Shown: in pieces, positions 25,472 through 34,938 of the stretch
Numbering within the stretch: position 1 is the first letter of the stretch
Layout: each line of letters opens with the position of its first letter
NCBI GenBank assembly: GCA_025449975.1
Contig: JANWIG010000070.1
Coordinates: 1-44,943 of the forward strand
DNA: 44,943 nucleotides
Direction: 5' to 3'
Source of the DNA: Thermoactinomycetaceae bacterium
GTDB taxonomy: Bacteria; Bacillota; Bacilli; Thermoactinomycetales; Thermoactinomycetaceae
Notes under the pieces: model-generated
What the model was told of the DNA's origin: nothing
Databases searched by the model: none
What the model saw: the letters and a program-made list of their open reading frames with translations, nothing else
Translations under genes and position numbers: made by a program

Positions 25472-26704
25472 ATGGGACAGATCATTGCAACTTATCAAGT
25501 ATATGACAAAACAGGGGATTTTGCGAAAAAGGCAGAAGGAATCGCACTGGGATTAACAGTCGGCACGTGGACTGATTTACCCACTTTGGTGCAAGATCAG
25601 GTAAAAAAACATAAAGGGCAAGTCGTTTCCATTGAGGAGTTGCCTCCAGATCCAAAACGAGCAGACTTGAAAAAGGCGCTGTTAAAGATCGCCTATCCAT
25701 CTGCTAATTTTTCTCTTGACTTTCCGGCCATTTTGACCACCGTATTTGGCAAGCTTTCCTTAGATGGCATGATTAAGTTAATGGATCTCGAATTTTCCTC
25801 GGACTTGCGTGATTGTTTTCCAGGACCCAAGTTTGGGATCGAGGGGCTTCGTGAAAAGTTAAAAGTGCATGATCGTCCTCTTTTGATGAGCATCTTTAAA
25901 AGCATGTTAGGAAGAGATTTATCCTACTTTGGTGAGCAGCTAAGGAAACAAGCTTTGGGTGGAGTCGATCTTGTCAAAGATGATGAAATTTTGTTTGATA
26001 ATCCGCTCACCCCTTTTTCCTCTCGAATTCTTGTTGCCAAAGATGTGTTGCGAAAGACTGAAGAATTAACTGGTGAAAAAACGTTGTATGCCATTCATCT
26101 ATCCGGTCCGACCTTTGAATTGCTAGATAAGGCGAGACAGGCAGTTGAATTGGGAGCCGATGCGCTGCTGTTTAATGTCTTTGCTTATGGATTGGATGTC
26201 TTACAATCGCTGGCTGACCATCCCGAAATCTCCGTTCCAATCTTGGCCCATCCGGCTGTCTCGGGTGCACTCACTTCTTCACCGATCTATGGGGTTCATT
26301 CTGCCTTGCTCCTCGGAAAATTATTGCGTTATGCTGGCGCAGATCTCGTACTGTTCCCTTCACCATATGGCAGTGTCGCTCTGGAAAAAGAGGTAACTTT
26401 GGCGATTACTGAGGAGTTAACCCGTCCTGCAGGACAGTTAAAAAGGAGTTTTCCAGTTCCATCTGCGGGGATTCATCCAGGACTCGTTCCGCAATTAATC
26501 AAAGATTTTGGTGTCGATTCAGTGATTAATGCGGGTGGAGGAATTCATGGTCATCCAGATGGAGCAGAAGCAGGAGGAAAAGCGTTCCGTCAGGTCATTG
26601 ATCGCGAGATAAAGTCCCATTTTGTAGAAAATTATACCAGAAAGCAACAGGAACTCGATGTCGCTTTATCCATTTGGGGAGAAAATAAGAAATGGACAAA
26701 ATAG
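25472..26704 (+). CDS. mtnW: 2,3-diketo-5-methylthiopentyl-1-phosphate enolase (RuBisCO-like protein)
   Basis: MtnW is a RuBisCO-like protein that enolises the diketo intermediate of methionine salvage. The 410-residue protein shows the RuBisCO-fold landmarks: GTWTDLP in the N-terminal domain, [20 protein letters not shown] with the lysine to be carbamylated and the two metal-binding acids, [11 protein letters not shown], and [19 protein letters not shown] for phosphate binding. An in-frame TTG at 25451 exists; ATG 25472 is preferred with AAAGGGGG at 25457-25464. It is the first gene after the S-box terminator and overlaps mtnX by 13 bases, so the operon is translationally coupled. Confidence 0.96.
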   Translation: MGQIIATYQVYDKTGDFAKKAEGIALGLTVGTWTDLPTLVQDQVKKHKGQVVSIEELPPDPKRADLKKALLKIAYPSANFSLDFPAILTTVFGKLSLDGMIKLMDLEFSSDLRDCFPGPKFGIEGLREKLKVHDRPLLMSIFKSMLGRDLSYFGEQLRKQALGGVDLVKDDEILFDNPLTPFSSRILVAKDVLRKTEELTGEKTLYAIHLSGPTFELLDKARQAVELGADALLFNVFAYGLDVLQSLADHPEISVPILAHPAVSGALTSSPIYGVHSALLLGKLLRYAGADLVLFPSPYGSVALEKEVTLAITEELTRPAGQLKRSFPVPSAGIHPGLVPQLIKDFGVDSVINAGGGIHGHPDGAEAGGKAFRQVIDREIKSHFVENYTRKQQELDVALSIWGENKKWTK

Positions 26705-27375
26705 AGGTTATTTTTTGTGATTTTGATGGAACTATTACAGAAAAAGATAATATCACTGCTCTAATGGAGCAGTTTGCTCCTCATGGTTGGGAAGAAATAA
26801 AAGATCAAATTCTGGGCGAACAAATTTCAATTCAGCGTGGAGTTGCTAAGCTCTTTTCGTTGCTTCCTTCTGATCGACAACATGAGTATACGCAGTTTTT
26901 GCTTGAACAGACCGTGATCCGTCCTGGATTTGCCGAGTTTGTTCAATTTACCGAGGAGAAGCAAATGCAGCTGTATATCGTTAGTGGAGGGATTGATTTT
27001 TTTGTCTATCCGATTCTAGAGCCTTGGATCCGTCCGGAAAAAATCTACTGCAATGGTAGCGATTTTACCAATGAGCGGGTTCGGATTTTGTGGCCCCATG
27101 CTTGTGAAGAACCTTGTACCAATGGTTGCGGCTGTTGTAAACCCACGATTTTGCGGCGGTTTGATCCTCGGATCTATCATCGGATCGTTATTGGGGATTC
27201 GATTACAGATTTAGCAGTCGCAAAATTGGCTGATGAAGTGTATGCACGGGATTTTTTAATTAAAAAATGTCATGAACATCGGATTCCTTACACGCCATTT
27301 TCATCGTTTTACGACATTATTAGGTCACTCAACTCAGACAACGGTGGGGAGGACAAGAATGGAATTACTCAATAA
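26692..27375 (+). CDS. mtnX: 2-hydroxy-3-keto-5-methylthiopentenyl-1-phosphate phosphatase
   Basis: A HAD-type phosphatase that releases phosphate from the enol product of MtnW to make the acireductone. Motif I is [13 protein letters not shown], motif [14 protein letters not shown], and motif [18 protein letters not shown]. The Cys-rich [15 protein letters not shown] stretch near residue 145 is typical of MtnX. At 227 residues it matches the family. ATG 26692 lies inside the end of mtnW, and the gene overlaps the start of mtnB by 17 bases, so expression should follow the SAM riboswitch. Confidence 0.95.
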   Translation: MDKIEVIFCDFDGTITEKDNITALMEQFAPHGWEEIKDQILGEQISIQRGVAKLFSLLPSDRQHEYTQFLLEQTVIRPGFAEFVQFTEEKQMQLYIVSGGIDFFVYPILEPWIRPEKIYCNGSDFTNERVRILWPHACEEPCTNGCGCCKPTILRRFDPRIYHRIVIGDSITDLAVAKLADEVYARDFLIKKCHEHRIPYTPFSSFYDIIRSLNSDNGGEDKNGITQ

Positions 27376-28033
27376 GAGATGGCGGGAATTGGCTGAAATT
27401 AAAGCGGAATTGGCTGCTCGCGATTGGTTTCCAGCGACAAGCGGTAACTTATCGATCAAAGTTAGAGAGGAACCTCTTTCCTTTTTAGTTACGGCCAGTG
27501 GGAAGGATAAGCGGAAACAAACAGAGGATGATTTTGTGCTTGTTGATCAAATGGGGAGACCCTTACAAGAAACGAATTTAAGGGCGTCAGCTGAGACTGT
27601 AATCCATAGTAAAATCTATCAACTTACGGATGCTGGCTGTTGCCTTCATATACACACAGTGGATAATAACGTGATTTCAGAACTATATGCTGATCAAGGG
27701 TTTATTGTCTTTCGAAAACAAGAAATAATCAAAGCGCTTGGAATATGGGAAGAAGATGGAGAAATAAAGGTACCGATCGTTGAAAACTATGCGGATTTGG
27801 AGTTTTTAGCCCAAGCGATCAGTGATGTCATTGATCGAGATTCCAAAGCGGTCTTAATCCGTGGTCATGGCATCACGGTTTGGGGGAGGACGAGTTTTGA
27901 AGCAAAAAGGCATCTTGAAGCATTGGAATTTTTATGTTCGTATCATTTGAAACTAAAATGCGTTTTGCAACTTTTTAATCGACCAGACAAGTTTAAACGG
28001 GGGAAAGAACATGGCACAGATCCGTTTTCATGA
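27359..28033 (+). CDS. mtnB: Methylthioribulose-1-phosphate dehydratase
   Basis: A class II aldolase-like, zinc-dependent dehydratase converting methylthioribulose-1-phosphate to the diketo substrate of MtnW. Seen motifs: [10 protein letters not shown] (phosphate binding), [10 protein letters not shown], the zinc histidines in [11 protein letters not shown] and a further histidine in [11 protein letters not shown]. The frame is open well upstream into mtnX, but ATG 27359 is chosen because GGGGAGGACAAGA precedes it; this gives 224 residues. It overlaps mtnX by 17 bases and mtnD by 23 bases, showing tight operon packing. Confidence 0.94.
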   Translation: MELLNKRWRELAEIKAELAARDWFPATSGNLSIKVREEPLSFLVTASGKDKRKQTEDDFVLVDQMGRPLQETNLRASAETVIHSKIYQLTDAGCCLHIHTVDNNVISELYADQGFIVFRKQEIIKALGIWEEDGEIKVPIVENYADLEFLAQAISDVIDRDSKAVLIRGHGITVWGRTSFEAKRHLEALEFLCSYHLKLKCVLQLFNRPDKFKRGKEHGTDPFS

Positions 28034-28529
28034 TACCGAAGAGCGATTGGAAAAAAGTGAGGAAGTAGTTCGTTTTTTACTAGATCAAGGAATCATCTAT
28101 CAAAAATGGGATATTACCAAGCTTCCAGATCATCTTAGGGAAAATTACCAACTAACAGAAGAAGAAAAAGCTGTTGTGATCGAAACTTTCCGCTTTGAAA
28201 TCGATCAATTATCGGCCCAATATGGCTATATTACGGAAGATATCGTGGTACTTTCTGAAAATACTCCGAATCTCGACCAACTTTTAACTAGTTTTTTAGC
28301 GGAACATCATCACTCAGAAGATGAAGTGCGTTTTATCGTGAGTGGACATGGCATTTTTACGATCAAAGGAACGAGCGGTCGTTATTTTGATACCGAGTTG
28401 GAGCCTGGAGACCTGATTTCTGTGCCAGCCTCCGTACGCCATTATTTTACATTGATGGAAGATCGCAGGGTAGTAGCCATTCGCATCTTTAAGACAAAGG
28501 AAGGTTGGGTCCCGATTTATGAGTCATGA
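28011..28529 (+). CDS. mtnD: Acireductone dioxygenase
   Basis: MtnD is a cupin that oxidises the acireductone to 4-methylthio-2-oxobutanoate (Fe form) or, with nickel, to an off-pathway product with carbon monoxide. The metal-binding motif [16 protein letters not shown] supplies two histidines and the glutamate, and [12 protein letters not shown] the third histidine. The 172-residue length is normal. The start lies within the end of mtnB. This is the last gene of the operon and is followed by a strong terminator. Confidence 0.95.
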   Translation: MAQIRFHDTEERLEKSEEVVRFLLDQGIIYQKWDITKLPDHLRENYQLTEEEKAVVIETFRFEIDQLSAQYGYITEDIVVLSENTPNLDQLLTSFLAEHHHSEDEVRFIVSGHGIFTIKGTSGRYFDTELEPGDLISVPASVRHYFTLMEDRRVVAIRIFKTKEGWVPIYES

Positions 28530-28548
28530 TAGTCGACAATCCAATTTT

Positions 28549-28585
28549 AGGCAGATCTCCGATTTGGAGAGTCTGCCTTTTATTT
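28549..28585 (+). terminator. Rho-independent terminator of the mtnWXBD operon
   Basis: AGGCAGATCTCC (28549-28560) pairs with GGAGAGTCTGCCT (28566-28578); tail TTTATTTG. Confidence 0.92.
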
Positions 28586-28630
28586 GTTTCGATTGCTGAT
28601 CAAAAGATATATCTATATAAAACACTTGAA

Positions 28631-28669
28631 TTGAAAATAATTTATTAAGCAAGTTTAATTATTTGCTTA
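28631..28669 (+). promoter_or_regulatory. Putative promoter with overlapping operator-like inverted repeat
   Basis: TTGAAA (28631-28636), 17 bases, TTTAAT (28654-28659). An inverted repeat TAAGCAA (28646-28652) and TTGCTTA (28663-28669) brackets the -10, as expected for a repressor site. It lies 62 bases before the helicase start codon. Confidence 0.45.
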
Positions 28670-28730
28670 TTAATCGTTATTTAGTTATTTTTTAATATAG
28701 TAGGTTTTATTCATAGAAGGGGCGAATAAA

Positions 28731-31166
28731 ATGAGTAGACAGCCAAATCATTCAATCCTGATTTTTATGCATCAGGTAACCGATGAACTCATTAAACGGC
28801 TATTTTATGAGTTTATTTACAGGGGCATAAAGGTTTATTTGTTTACGACGAGCTCTTTGGCACCCTATGAACAAAAAGAAGAATGGCAGAAAGCGAGGGA
28901 AAAAAACTTATTTTGGTGGGGGATCGTACCCGAACATTCGCTTTTGGGACAGGCGTCTATTTACTTTCCAGATGGTGAAATTTCACAATGGGAGCAGTAC
29001 GAATACCTTTGCGAACATACGGACTTTAATCGAGAGCAGTATGAGGCAGAACATGCTCCTCCTCAGCAACATGTATTGATTGATGCCGGTGCTGGAACAG
29101 GAAAAACGATGATCTTACGAGAACGGTTTCTTTTTTTGTTGCACATGGGTGAAGAAGAGCTGATTGCCAGCACGATTTATCTCACTCATAGCGATGAAGC
29201 AGCATCGCTGATGCGTCGGCAACTGATTCAGCGCTTGCTCGACTATTATGCCCTTACAAAAGAATTGAAATACCTCGAATGGGCAGATGAGTGTCAGTCG
29301 TTACAAATTTTAACATTACCCGCTTTTCTCCAAATGATTCTTGATAAAGTAGCAACAAATCATTTCCCACAAAGCATTTCATCCCACAACTTTAGCCATC
29401 GTAAGAAGGAATTGCTTGCAGAAGCGATTCATCATTATGCGGTCGACTTTCCAGAAGCATATCAATCCTTACAAGATATTCCACATCATCAGCTTGTCAA
29501 TATGTTGTTCCGTATCTTGGTTCACCTTGAAGAGCAACCCTTTGGACATCGTGATTGGGATGAGCTTGACTGGGGAGAGGATCAGCTGGAATTTTCACGT
29601 TTAGCTATCTTTGCTTTTCGCTTTGTTGTGGATCGCTTAACCCGAGAAAAATTTCAACAAGGGGAATGGGAAAAACATGATTTGATCAACTATTGTCGGG
29701 AACAATTACCGAACAAGGAGCTGCTTGACCTCAGTCCTTTTCGTTATCTGCTGATCGATGATTTTCAAGAATGGGATGCGGATTTCATTGAGCTGTTATT
29801 GTATTTGCAGGAGAAAATTGGTTTTCAGATGATGGTGGTCGGAGACCCCAGACAGAGCATGGGTCGGTTGGATCGTGTAGGAAATCGACTTTATAAACAA
29901 TTAAAAACAGGGCTAGTCAGACGTAAAGAAAACGTCATCTCCCTCCAATTTGTAAAAAACTACCGAAATGAATATCCACTTATTGAAGAAATTAAGTTTT
30001 TATGGGAAAAGTGGCGGCAATATATACCGAATACTCCCTCCTATCAACCTGATCATCACTTGACTAGTTCTGAGGAAAGTAGCGGAGGAGGAAGAATTGT
30101 TCCAATTCCATTTGCTACAGAAGAGGAAAAAGATGGGGATTCCATGCTACAGATGACTTTGGAACATGTCCAAGGCAAAGATGCTGTGATTTTAGTAAAA
30201 TCAAGGGAGCAATTGGCAGCAATCATGGATCATTGTGAAAAAGTGGGTTTTTTTTGTGAAGGGAGATTTCAGCGGCAGTTTTATCGTACTTACCCAGTTA
30301 GAGAAATCTACTTACTATTAAGATATTTATTGTTTCCAGAACGTCCATCTTTGGTCTTAGCTTTACATCGTTCTTCTTATGGAAGCAATACCCTGTCCAA
30401 TCAAAAGATCATTAACTCGTTTTCTACCGATGGCAAAGCGGTCATTTCCCTCTTAAGGAAAGAGGAAGATTATGCCTATTGGACGGAGATCCGGTCACAG
30501 AGCGAACGAGTTCCCATCTTGCCGCTCTTAAAAAGAGTTGTGAGGGATCGTAGGCCGCATGAAGTCTATGCTACCCGTTTTATCACGGAAATGCGAACAA
30601 AATATCCAAAACTAAATGATGACGTGTTGTTAAAAGAAGCATGGGCTCGCAAAATGGAATACCAAATGGGAGTGGAATATTTATTTCATCTATTGCAAGC
30701 ACATTTTGCTAAATCGATTGCCACTCTCTACAATGTAGAAAAATATATTCGAACACAAATGGAATACAATCATGAAGAAAAGATTGGTTCGCTTTCGAAA
30801 GAATATACTGGGCATCGCATTCGTTGTCTCACCATTGAAGAAGCCAAAGGAACTGAATTTGATTATGTGATCTTACCAGAAACGATGACATCAATCGTCG
30901 ATGATAAAAAACCAGAGGTACTGATCCACCCCAGTGAGTCTGCTAGGAAAATAGGTTATCGGTTTCCGACCACTGTAACATTAACCAATTCTCTTTTTGA
31001 AGAGTTGTGGCAAGAAGAATACCTGCGAAAAATGGGTAGAGAAGTAAGTTTGCTCTATGTGGCACTTACCCGCGCCAGAAAACAGGTCTTTGTACAGAGA
31101 ATCGAAGGACATACAGTGAATAACAGCCCAAACTCTTGGATGGATCTATTGTGGATAGGGGGATAA
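28731..31166 (+). CDS. AddA-like UvrD-family (SF1) helicase without nuclease domain
   Basis: This 811-residue protein has the full set of SF1A helicase motifs: Q-motif NREQYEA (~100), Walker A DAGAGTGKT (~118-126), Ia YLTHSDEAAS, II LLIDDFQEWD in place of the usual DExQD, III VVGDPRQSMG, IV VKNYRNEYP, V TIEEAKGTEFDYVILPE and VI LLYVALTRARKQVFV. The first ~95 residues are an extra domain I do not recognise (SILIFMHQVTDELIKRLFYEFIYRG). AddA of Bacillus is ~1230 residues and ends in a RecB-type nuclease; here the chain stops right after motif VI, so that nuclease is absent. The next gene begins 4 bases later and encodes an AddB-like partner. ATP-dependent 3'-5' translocation is inferred; the biological role (repair, recombination or defence) is open. 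Confidence 0.82.
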   Translation: MSRQPNHSILIFMHQVTDELIKRLFYEFIYRGIKVYLFTTSSLAPYEQKEEWQKAREKNLFWWGIVPEHSLLGQASIYFPDGEISQWEQYEYLCEHTDFNREQYEAEHAPPQQHVLIDAGAGTGKTMILRERFLFLLHMGEEELIASTIYLTHSDEAASLMRRQLIQRLLDYYALTKELKYLEWADECQSLQILTLPAFLQMILDKVATNHFPQSISSHNFSHRKKELLAEAIHHYAVDFPEAYQSLQDIPHHQLVNMLFRILVHLEEQPFGHRDWDELDWGEDQLEFSRLAIFAFRFVVDRLTREKFQQGEWEKHDLINYCREQLPNKELLDLSPFRYLLIDDFQEWDADFIELLLYLQEKIGFQMMVVGDPRQSMGRLDRVGNRLYKQLKTGLVRRKENVISLQFVKNYRNEYPLIEEIKFLWEKWRQYIPNTPSYQPDHHLTSSEESSGGGRIVPIPFATEEEKDGDSMLQMTLEHVQGKDAVILVKSREQLAAIMDHCEKVGFFCEGRFQRQFYRTYPVREIYLLLRYLLFPERPSLVLALHRSSYGSNTLSNQKIINSFSTDGKAVISLLRKEEDYAYWTEIRSQSERVPILPLLKRVVRDRRPHEVYATRFITEMRTKYPKLNDDVLLKEAWARKMEYQMGVEYLFHLLQAHFAKSIATLYNVEKYIRTQMEYNHEEKIGSLSKEYTGHRIRCLTIEEAKGTEFDYVILPETMTSIVDDKKPEVLIHPSESARKIGYRFPTTVTLTNSLFEELWQEEYLRKMGREVSLLYVALTRARKQVFVQRIEGHTVNNSPNSWMDLLWIGG

Positions 31167-31170
31167 GAAG

Positions 31171-33690
31171 TTGTTTCAGGTTGAGACATATCAAGATCCG
31201 GATTTATTTTTTTCACAGCTTACTTTCCAAGAAGATGAGCTTCATCTTACGGATGACCCATATCTAGAAAATTTTTTACATGCTAAAGTAAACAAAAATG
31301 GAAAGTCGATTCACATTTATTCATATGAACGGCTCAAACGGATACTTTACAAAGACTGGTATGGCGTTGCTGAGGTCATTTTTGCTACACGAGTTCGAGC
31401 TTATTTAACGGATCAAGTTCCCGCTAATAAGCAACCATTTTTTTTACAAAAGATTGATCAATGGGTAACAGCTTATCGCTATTTATTGGAGCTTGGTATC
31501 TTTGAATTAGCCCCGATGGATCAAGCAGAAGAAGAGATTCAAATCTTCCGAATGGTCTTTTATCAGTTGCAGGAAGATCCCCACATCCAAAACTATCTGC
31601 GAGCGAGGAAAGAACATGTTCTTTTGCGGATGCAAAAGACAATCAACATGCGTCCGAAAAAGGTGTATCTTTATCATTTCACACAGTTTTCAGCTGAGCG
31701 AATGTTGTTTTTATGGCAATTGGTCGGAATGGGTATTTCGGTTATTTTTCGCATTCCCTATTATCCACAGTTTCCTACATTGATGGAAGGTTGGCGAAAA
31801 CTTTACCATAAGGTAACAGGGAAAGGACCAAACCAGTGGCAAATCGATCCAAAGACGATTCAACTACAAAAAGGCAATCGTTGGTTGGCCTATCTTCTGG
31901 ATGAAGATGATGAATTGGCTGATTCCTCCACCTTGGAGTTTCATTACTTTGAAAATCCTGCGCATTTTTTAGACTATCTGCGCTGGCAAAAGAGCGAGCC
32001 AGTCACAAGGACCTATGTATCGATGTTACCGGAGACAGCCCATGCGGTTTTTCAAGATGAATTGGCAGGGAATGTGCAACAGAAGGTACTAGACCATCCT
32101 TTAGGAAAATTTCTCTTTTTTTTATATGAATGTAAAAAAGAAAATGGGGAAATCTACCTCGATTATGCAACTTTGGTAGAATGCATTTCTTCAGGGTGGG
32201 TGCAAATAAAAGGCGTTTCAGGAAAAAAGGCTCTCAGTATGCTGACCGATTTAGAGAGTTATATGAAAGGGATTACGACAGTCAGTGAAGTAAAGGAGCG
32301 GTTGATTCGGCTAGGAAAGCTATTAGAAATTACAGCTTCTTACGATAAATTGGCAGAGAAAAAAGCGGAGGGAAATCTCTTTCGAAGGTACTTAGGTAAT
32401 CCTTTTCGCACCTTGCCCTATGTTCATTTGGATCGCTATCAAATAACTGTTGGACAGTTACAAGCGCTTGTCGCTAAGTTTGAACAGATGGTTGAGGTAT
32501 TGTTACCAGAGGAAAAAGAAACGATCTCAGTGGAGCAACATTTTCAGCAATTGCGTGCGTTTTGGGAGGAAATCGAAGAAAAGGTCGAACTGGAGCCGAC
32601 TTGGAAAGCCAAGTGGGAGGAGGTTTTATATGCTCCTATTCTTATGGATTGGGAAGCGACAACTTCCGATCTAAAAAAGTTGATCCATTTTTTATCGGAG
32701 CAGGAAGAAAGCAATGAGTTTCATAGCTTTTCGCATTTAGAAGGGCTTACGTTAGTGGAAGATGAGATTCATATTATCGACTTATCGAGTGAGTCGATTT
32801 TAAAGTCGCTAAAACAAACGATCCTTCCTCAGGGACTGACTTGGACTTGGCTGATCCAATCGATCAAGCAACAGTTTGCCAACCAGAAAGCACAGATGTC
32901 AAGAATGCTTCATTGTATTGCGGTCCATTATATAACCGATCAAGTGCAAGAGAGAATATTTAAGTTTCGCTTGTTTTTTGCCCTTGCTTTTCATCGGCAT
33001 AAGTTGATTGTCAGTTGGATCCGTGGACTCTATAAATACGATGAGGCGAGTGTAGATCTTAAGCTACTCTATAAAATATATGGAAATCGGGCGATGATGC
33101 CCACGTGGGATTTAAATTATATGGTGGATCAGCAAAAGGGAATTGAGCAACCGATTCAGGGGTTGAATCAGGTTGAAAATTTAGTAGAGAAGATTCCCCA
33201 AGTATATTGGGTTGACTTAGATTATTGTGAGAGAAAATTTTTCTATAATAGCATTTTTGAAAAACAGCCGATCTATCAGACCGATCTGCAACAGCAGTAT
33301 GTATTTGCTAGTTTAGGATCATTGTTGGCTAGACAGACAAAAGGACTGGAAACGGTTCGCCGACGAATCTATCCGCTTTTCCCTCAATGGTCCGACACGT
33401 TAAAAGATAATTTAATTCAAACGATCCATCTTCAAAATCCGTATCAGATAGCTAGTTTTGATCAGGTGAGTTATGGCGAAGTTTTGCTATCATTGCAGAC
33501 ACTCGATGGAGGGACAGGTAGAAATCAGATCGGACCGGATCTGATACAAAATAAACGCGATCCCGAAGGATGGGTAAAAAAATGGCTTCAATCGATTTTG
33601 GATACCCAGATCATTGGTAATCCAGGTAGTCATTGTCAGATGTGTCCTTATTATATCATGTGTACAAAAAAGGAGTTTGCCCCCGAATAA
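31171..33690 (+). CDS. AddB-like Fe-S protein lacking the nuclease core
   Basis: The 839-residue partner of the upstream helicase keeps the four-cysteine iron-sulfur 'staple' of AddB/Cas4-type nucleases: one Cys in WVDLDYCERKFFYNSIF and three in HCQMCPYYIMC (C-x2-C-x5-C) at the C-terminus. In AddB the nuclease fold lies between the first and last three cysteines and spans several hundred residues, with GRIDR and DYK motifs. Here the gap is only ~137 residues and I see neither motif. No Walker A is seen at the N-terminus either. So it looks like a structural or DNA-binding subunit, not a nuclease. The start is TTG with AGGGGG 8 bases upstream, 4 bases after the helicase stop, so the two are translationally linked. 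Assignment rests on the cysteine pattern, length and gene context. Confidence 0.7.
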   Translation: MFQVETYQDPDLFFSQLTFQEDELHLTDDPYLENFLHAKVNKNGKSIHIYSYERLKRILYKDWYGVAEVIFATRVRAYLTDQVPANKQPFFLQKIDQWVTAYRYLLELGIFELAPMDQAEEEIQIFRMVFYQLQEDPHIQNYLRARKEHVLLRMQKTINMRPKKVYLYHFTQFSAERMLFLWQLVGMGISVIFRIPYYPQFPTLMEGWRKLYHKVTGKGPNQWQIDPKTIQLQKGNRWLAYLLDEDDELADSSTLEFHYFENPAHFLDYLRWQKSEPVTRTYVSMLPETAHAVFQDELAGNVQQKVLDHPLGKFLFFLYECKKENGEIYLDYATLVECISSGWVQIKGVSGKKALSMLTDLESYMKGITTVSEVKERLIRLGKLLEITASYDKLAEKKAEGNLFRRYLGNPFRTLPYVHLDRYQITVGQLQALVAKFEQMVEVLLPEEKETISVEQHFQQLRAFWEEIEEKVELEPTWKAKWEEVLYAPILMDWEATTSDLKKLIHFLSEQEESNEFHSFSHLEGLTLVEDEIHIIDLSSESILKSLKQTILPQGLTWTWLIQSIKQQFANQKAQMSRMLHCIAVHYITDQVQERIFKFRLFFALAFHRHKLIVSWIRGLYKYDEASVDLKLLYKIYGNRAMMPTWDLNYMVDQQKGIEQPIQGLNQVENLVEKIPQVYWVDLDYCERKFFYNSIFEKQPIYQTDLQQQYVFASLGSLLARQTKGLETVRRRIYPLFPQWSDTLKDNLIQTIHLQNPYQIASFDQVSYGEVLLSLQTLDGGTGRNQIGPDLIQNKRDPEGWVKKWLQSILDTQIIGNPGSHCQMCPYYIMCTKKEFAPE

Positions 33691-33701
33691 AACCCGCTCG
33701 A

Positions 33702-33735
33702 AAGGCTGGCTAGTGAATCAGTCAGCCTTATTTTT
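33702..33735 (+). terminator. Terminator of the helicase/Fe-S operon
   Basis: AAGGCTG (33702-33708) pairs with CAGCCTT (33723-33729), followed by ATTTTT. Confidence 0.7.
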
Positions 33736-33766
33736 CCAATAAAAAACCCTTTTTCTATTGGAAAAA
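33731..33766 (-). terminator. Terminator of the protein kinase gene
   Basis: TTTTTCCAAT (33731-33740) pairs with ATTGGAAAAA (33757-33766). Read leftward, the stem ends in a T-run, so it can stop the kinase transcript; it is symmetrical enough to work in both directions. Confidence 0.7.
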
Positions 33767-33849
33767 AAGGGAATAAGATATCAGAAAGAAAGATGATTAC
33801 GTGGTGTAGAACTGAATATGGGGAAATTTCCTAATAAAAGATTAGATTG

Positions 33850-34938
33850 TCAATTAGAAATTAAAAAGTAGGCGACCATTCCCAGCATGGAGATAATCAC
33901 AAGCGCTGTCAAAGCATGTTTATATTTTCTCCATCTCGTATTCTGCTGGGTACGAGAACGTGTTCGTGTTGGAGGAAAGGGCATAACAGGATTCGGTCTG
34001 GAGATGACACGTTGTGGTCGAGAAGGATAGGTCACTCCAACCGGTCGAATGGGATGGGTACCAATGGGCTTAATTGGCTTCATTGGTTTCCTAGGATAAG
34101 GGAATGTTTCTTTTGGAATCACAGCTTTTGCTTGAAGTAATGCCTGTTTCAGTTCATAGGCAGATTGATACCGTTTAGCTGGATCTTTTTCTAACGCTTT
34201 ACGGATAATTTTCACAAGTTCGTCCGGGATCATCGGATTATATTTTTTAGGATCTGGAATGGGGTCTTGAATATGTTGAACAGCAATCGCAATGTTTTCC
34301 TCTCCATCAAATGGCAATCTTCCTGTCGCCATTTCGTACAAGACGATCCCGAGTGAATAGATATCAGATGGATAGCTCACCCGCAATCCCCGTGCTTGTT
34401 CGGGAGAAATATAATGCACAGAGCCCATGACCATACCGGTTTTGGTAAATGTGGAATGTGGTTTAACGAGTCGTGAGATTCCAAAATCAGTAATTTTATA
34501 TTCGCCTTCATGTGGACACAAAATGTTGTGTGGTTTGATATCGCGGTGAATGATACCATTTTGGTGTGCATGGGAGAGACCATCACATACTTGGATCGCA
34601 ACATCGATGCATTCATGTGGAGATAAGAAGCCACGATGTTTAATGAGCGATTTTAGTGAACGACCTCCAATATATTCCATCACCATATAATGGATGTTTT
34701 GGTCCTGACCGATATTAAAAACTTTCACCACATTTGGATGGGATAGCTTTGCTGTTGCTTTGGCTTCCCAAGTGAATCGTCGAATAAACTCTAGGTCATG
34801 ACTGAGCGAGTTGCTTAAAATTTTTATTGCGACGAATTGTTGCTTCTTTAGATCACGTGCTTTATAGACTTCAGCCATGCCGCCACCGCCGACTAGCTGA
34901 ATAATTTCGTACCTCCCACCCAGTTTTTTTCCCTTCAC
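33850..34938 (-). CDS. Membrane-anchored Ser/Thr protein kinase without PASTA domains
   Basis: A Hanks-type kinase with every catalytic element: glycine loop VGGGGMAEVYKA, VAIKI lysine, HPNVVKVF, MEYIGGRSL, the catalytic HRDIKPHNI, DFGISR and SPEQARG, then an arginine near the end of the domain (DPAKRYQSAYEL). A Pro/Lys/Arg-rich linker (~275-335) leads to one C-terminal transmembrane segment (TALVIISMLGMVAYFLI), after which only SN remains. PrkC-type kinases continue with PASTA repeats outside the cell; here there is no sensor domain, so activation must use something else. The frame opens at GTG 34947, but GTG 34938 is preferred because AAAGGTGA then serves as ribosome binding site. It stands alone, leftward, between two rightward helicase loci. 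Confidence 0.9.
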   Translation of the reverse strand: MKGKKLGGRYEIIQLVGGGGMAEVYKARDLKKQQFVAIKILSNSLSHDLEFIRRFTWEAKATAKLSHPNVVKVFNIGQDQNIHYMVMEYIGGRSLKSLIKHRGFLSPHECIDVAIQVCDGLSHAHQNGIIHRDIKPHNILCPHEGEYKITDFGISRLVKPHSTFTKTGMVMGSVHYISPEQARGLRVSYPSDIYSLGIVLYEMATGRLPFDGEENIAIAVQHIQDPIPDPKKYNPMIPDELVKIIRKALEKDPAKRYQSAYELKQALLQAKAVIPKETFPYPRKPMKPIKPIGTHPIRPVGVTYPSRPQRVISRPNPVMPFPPTRTRSRTQQNTRWRKYKHALTALVIISMLGMVAYFLISN

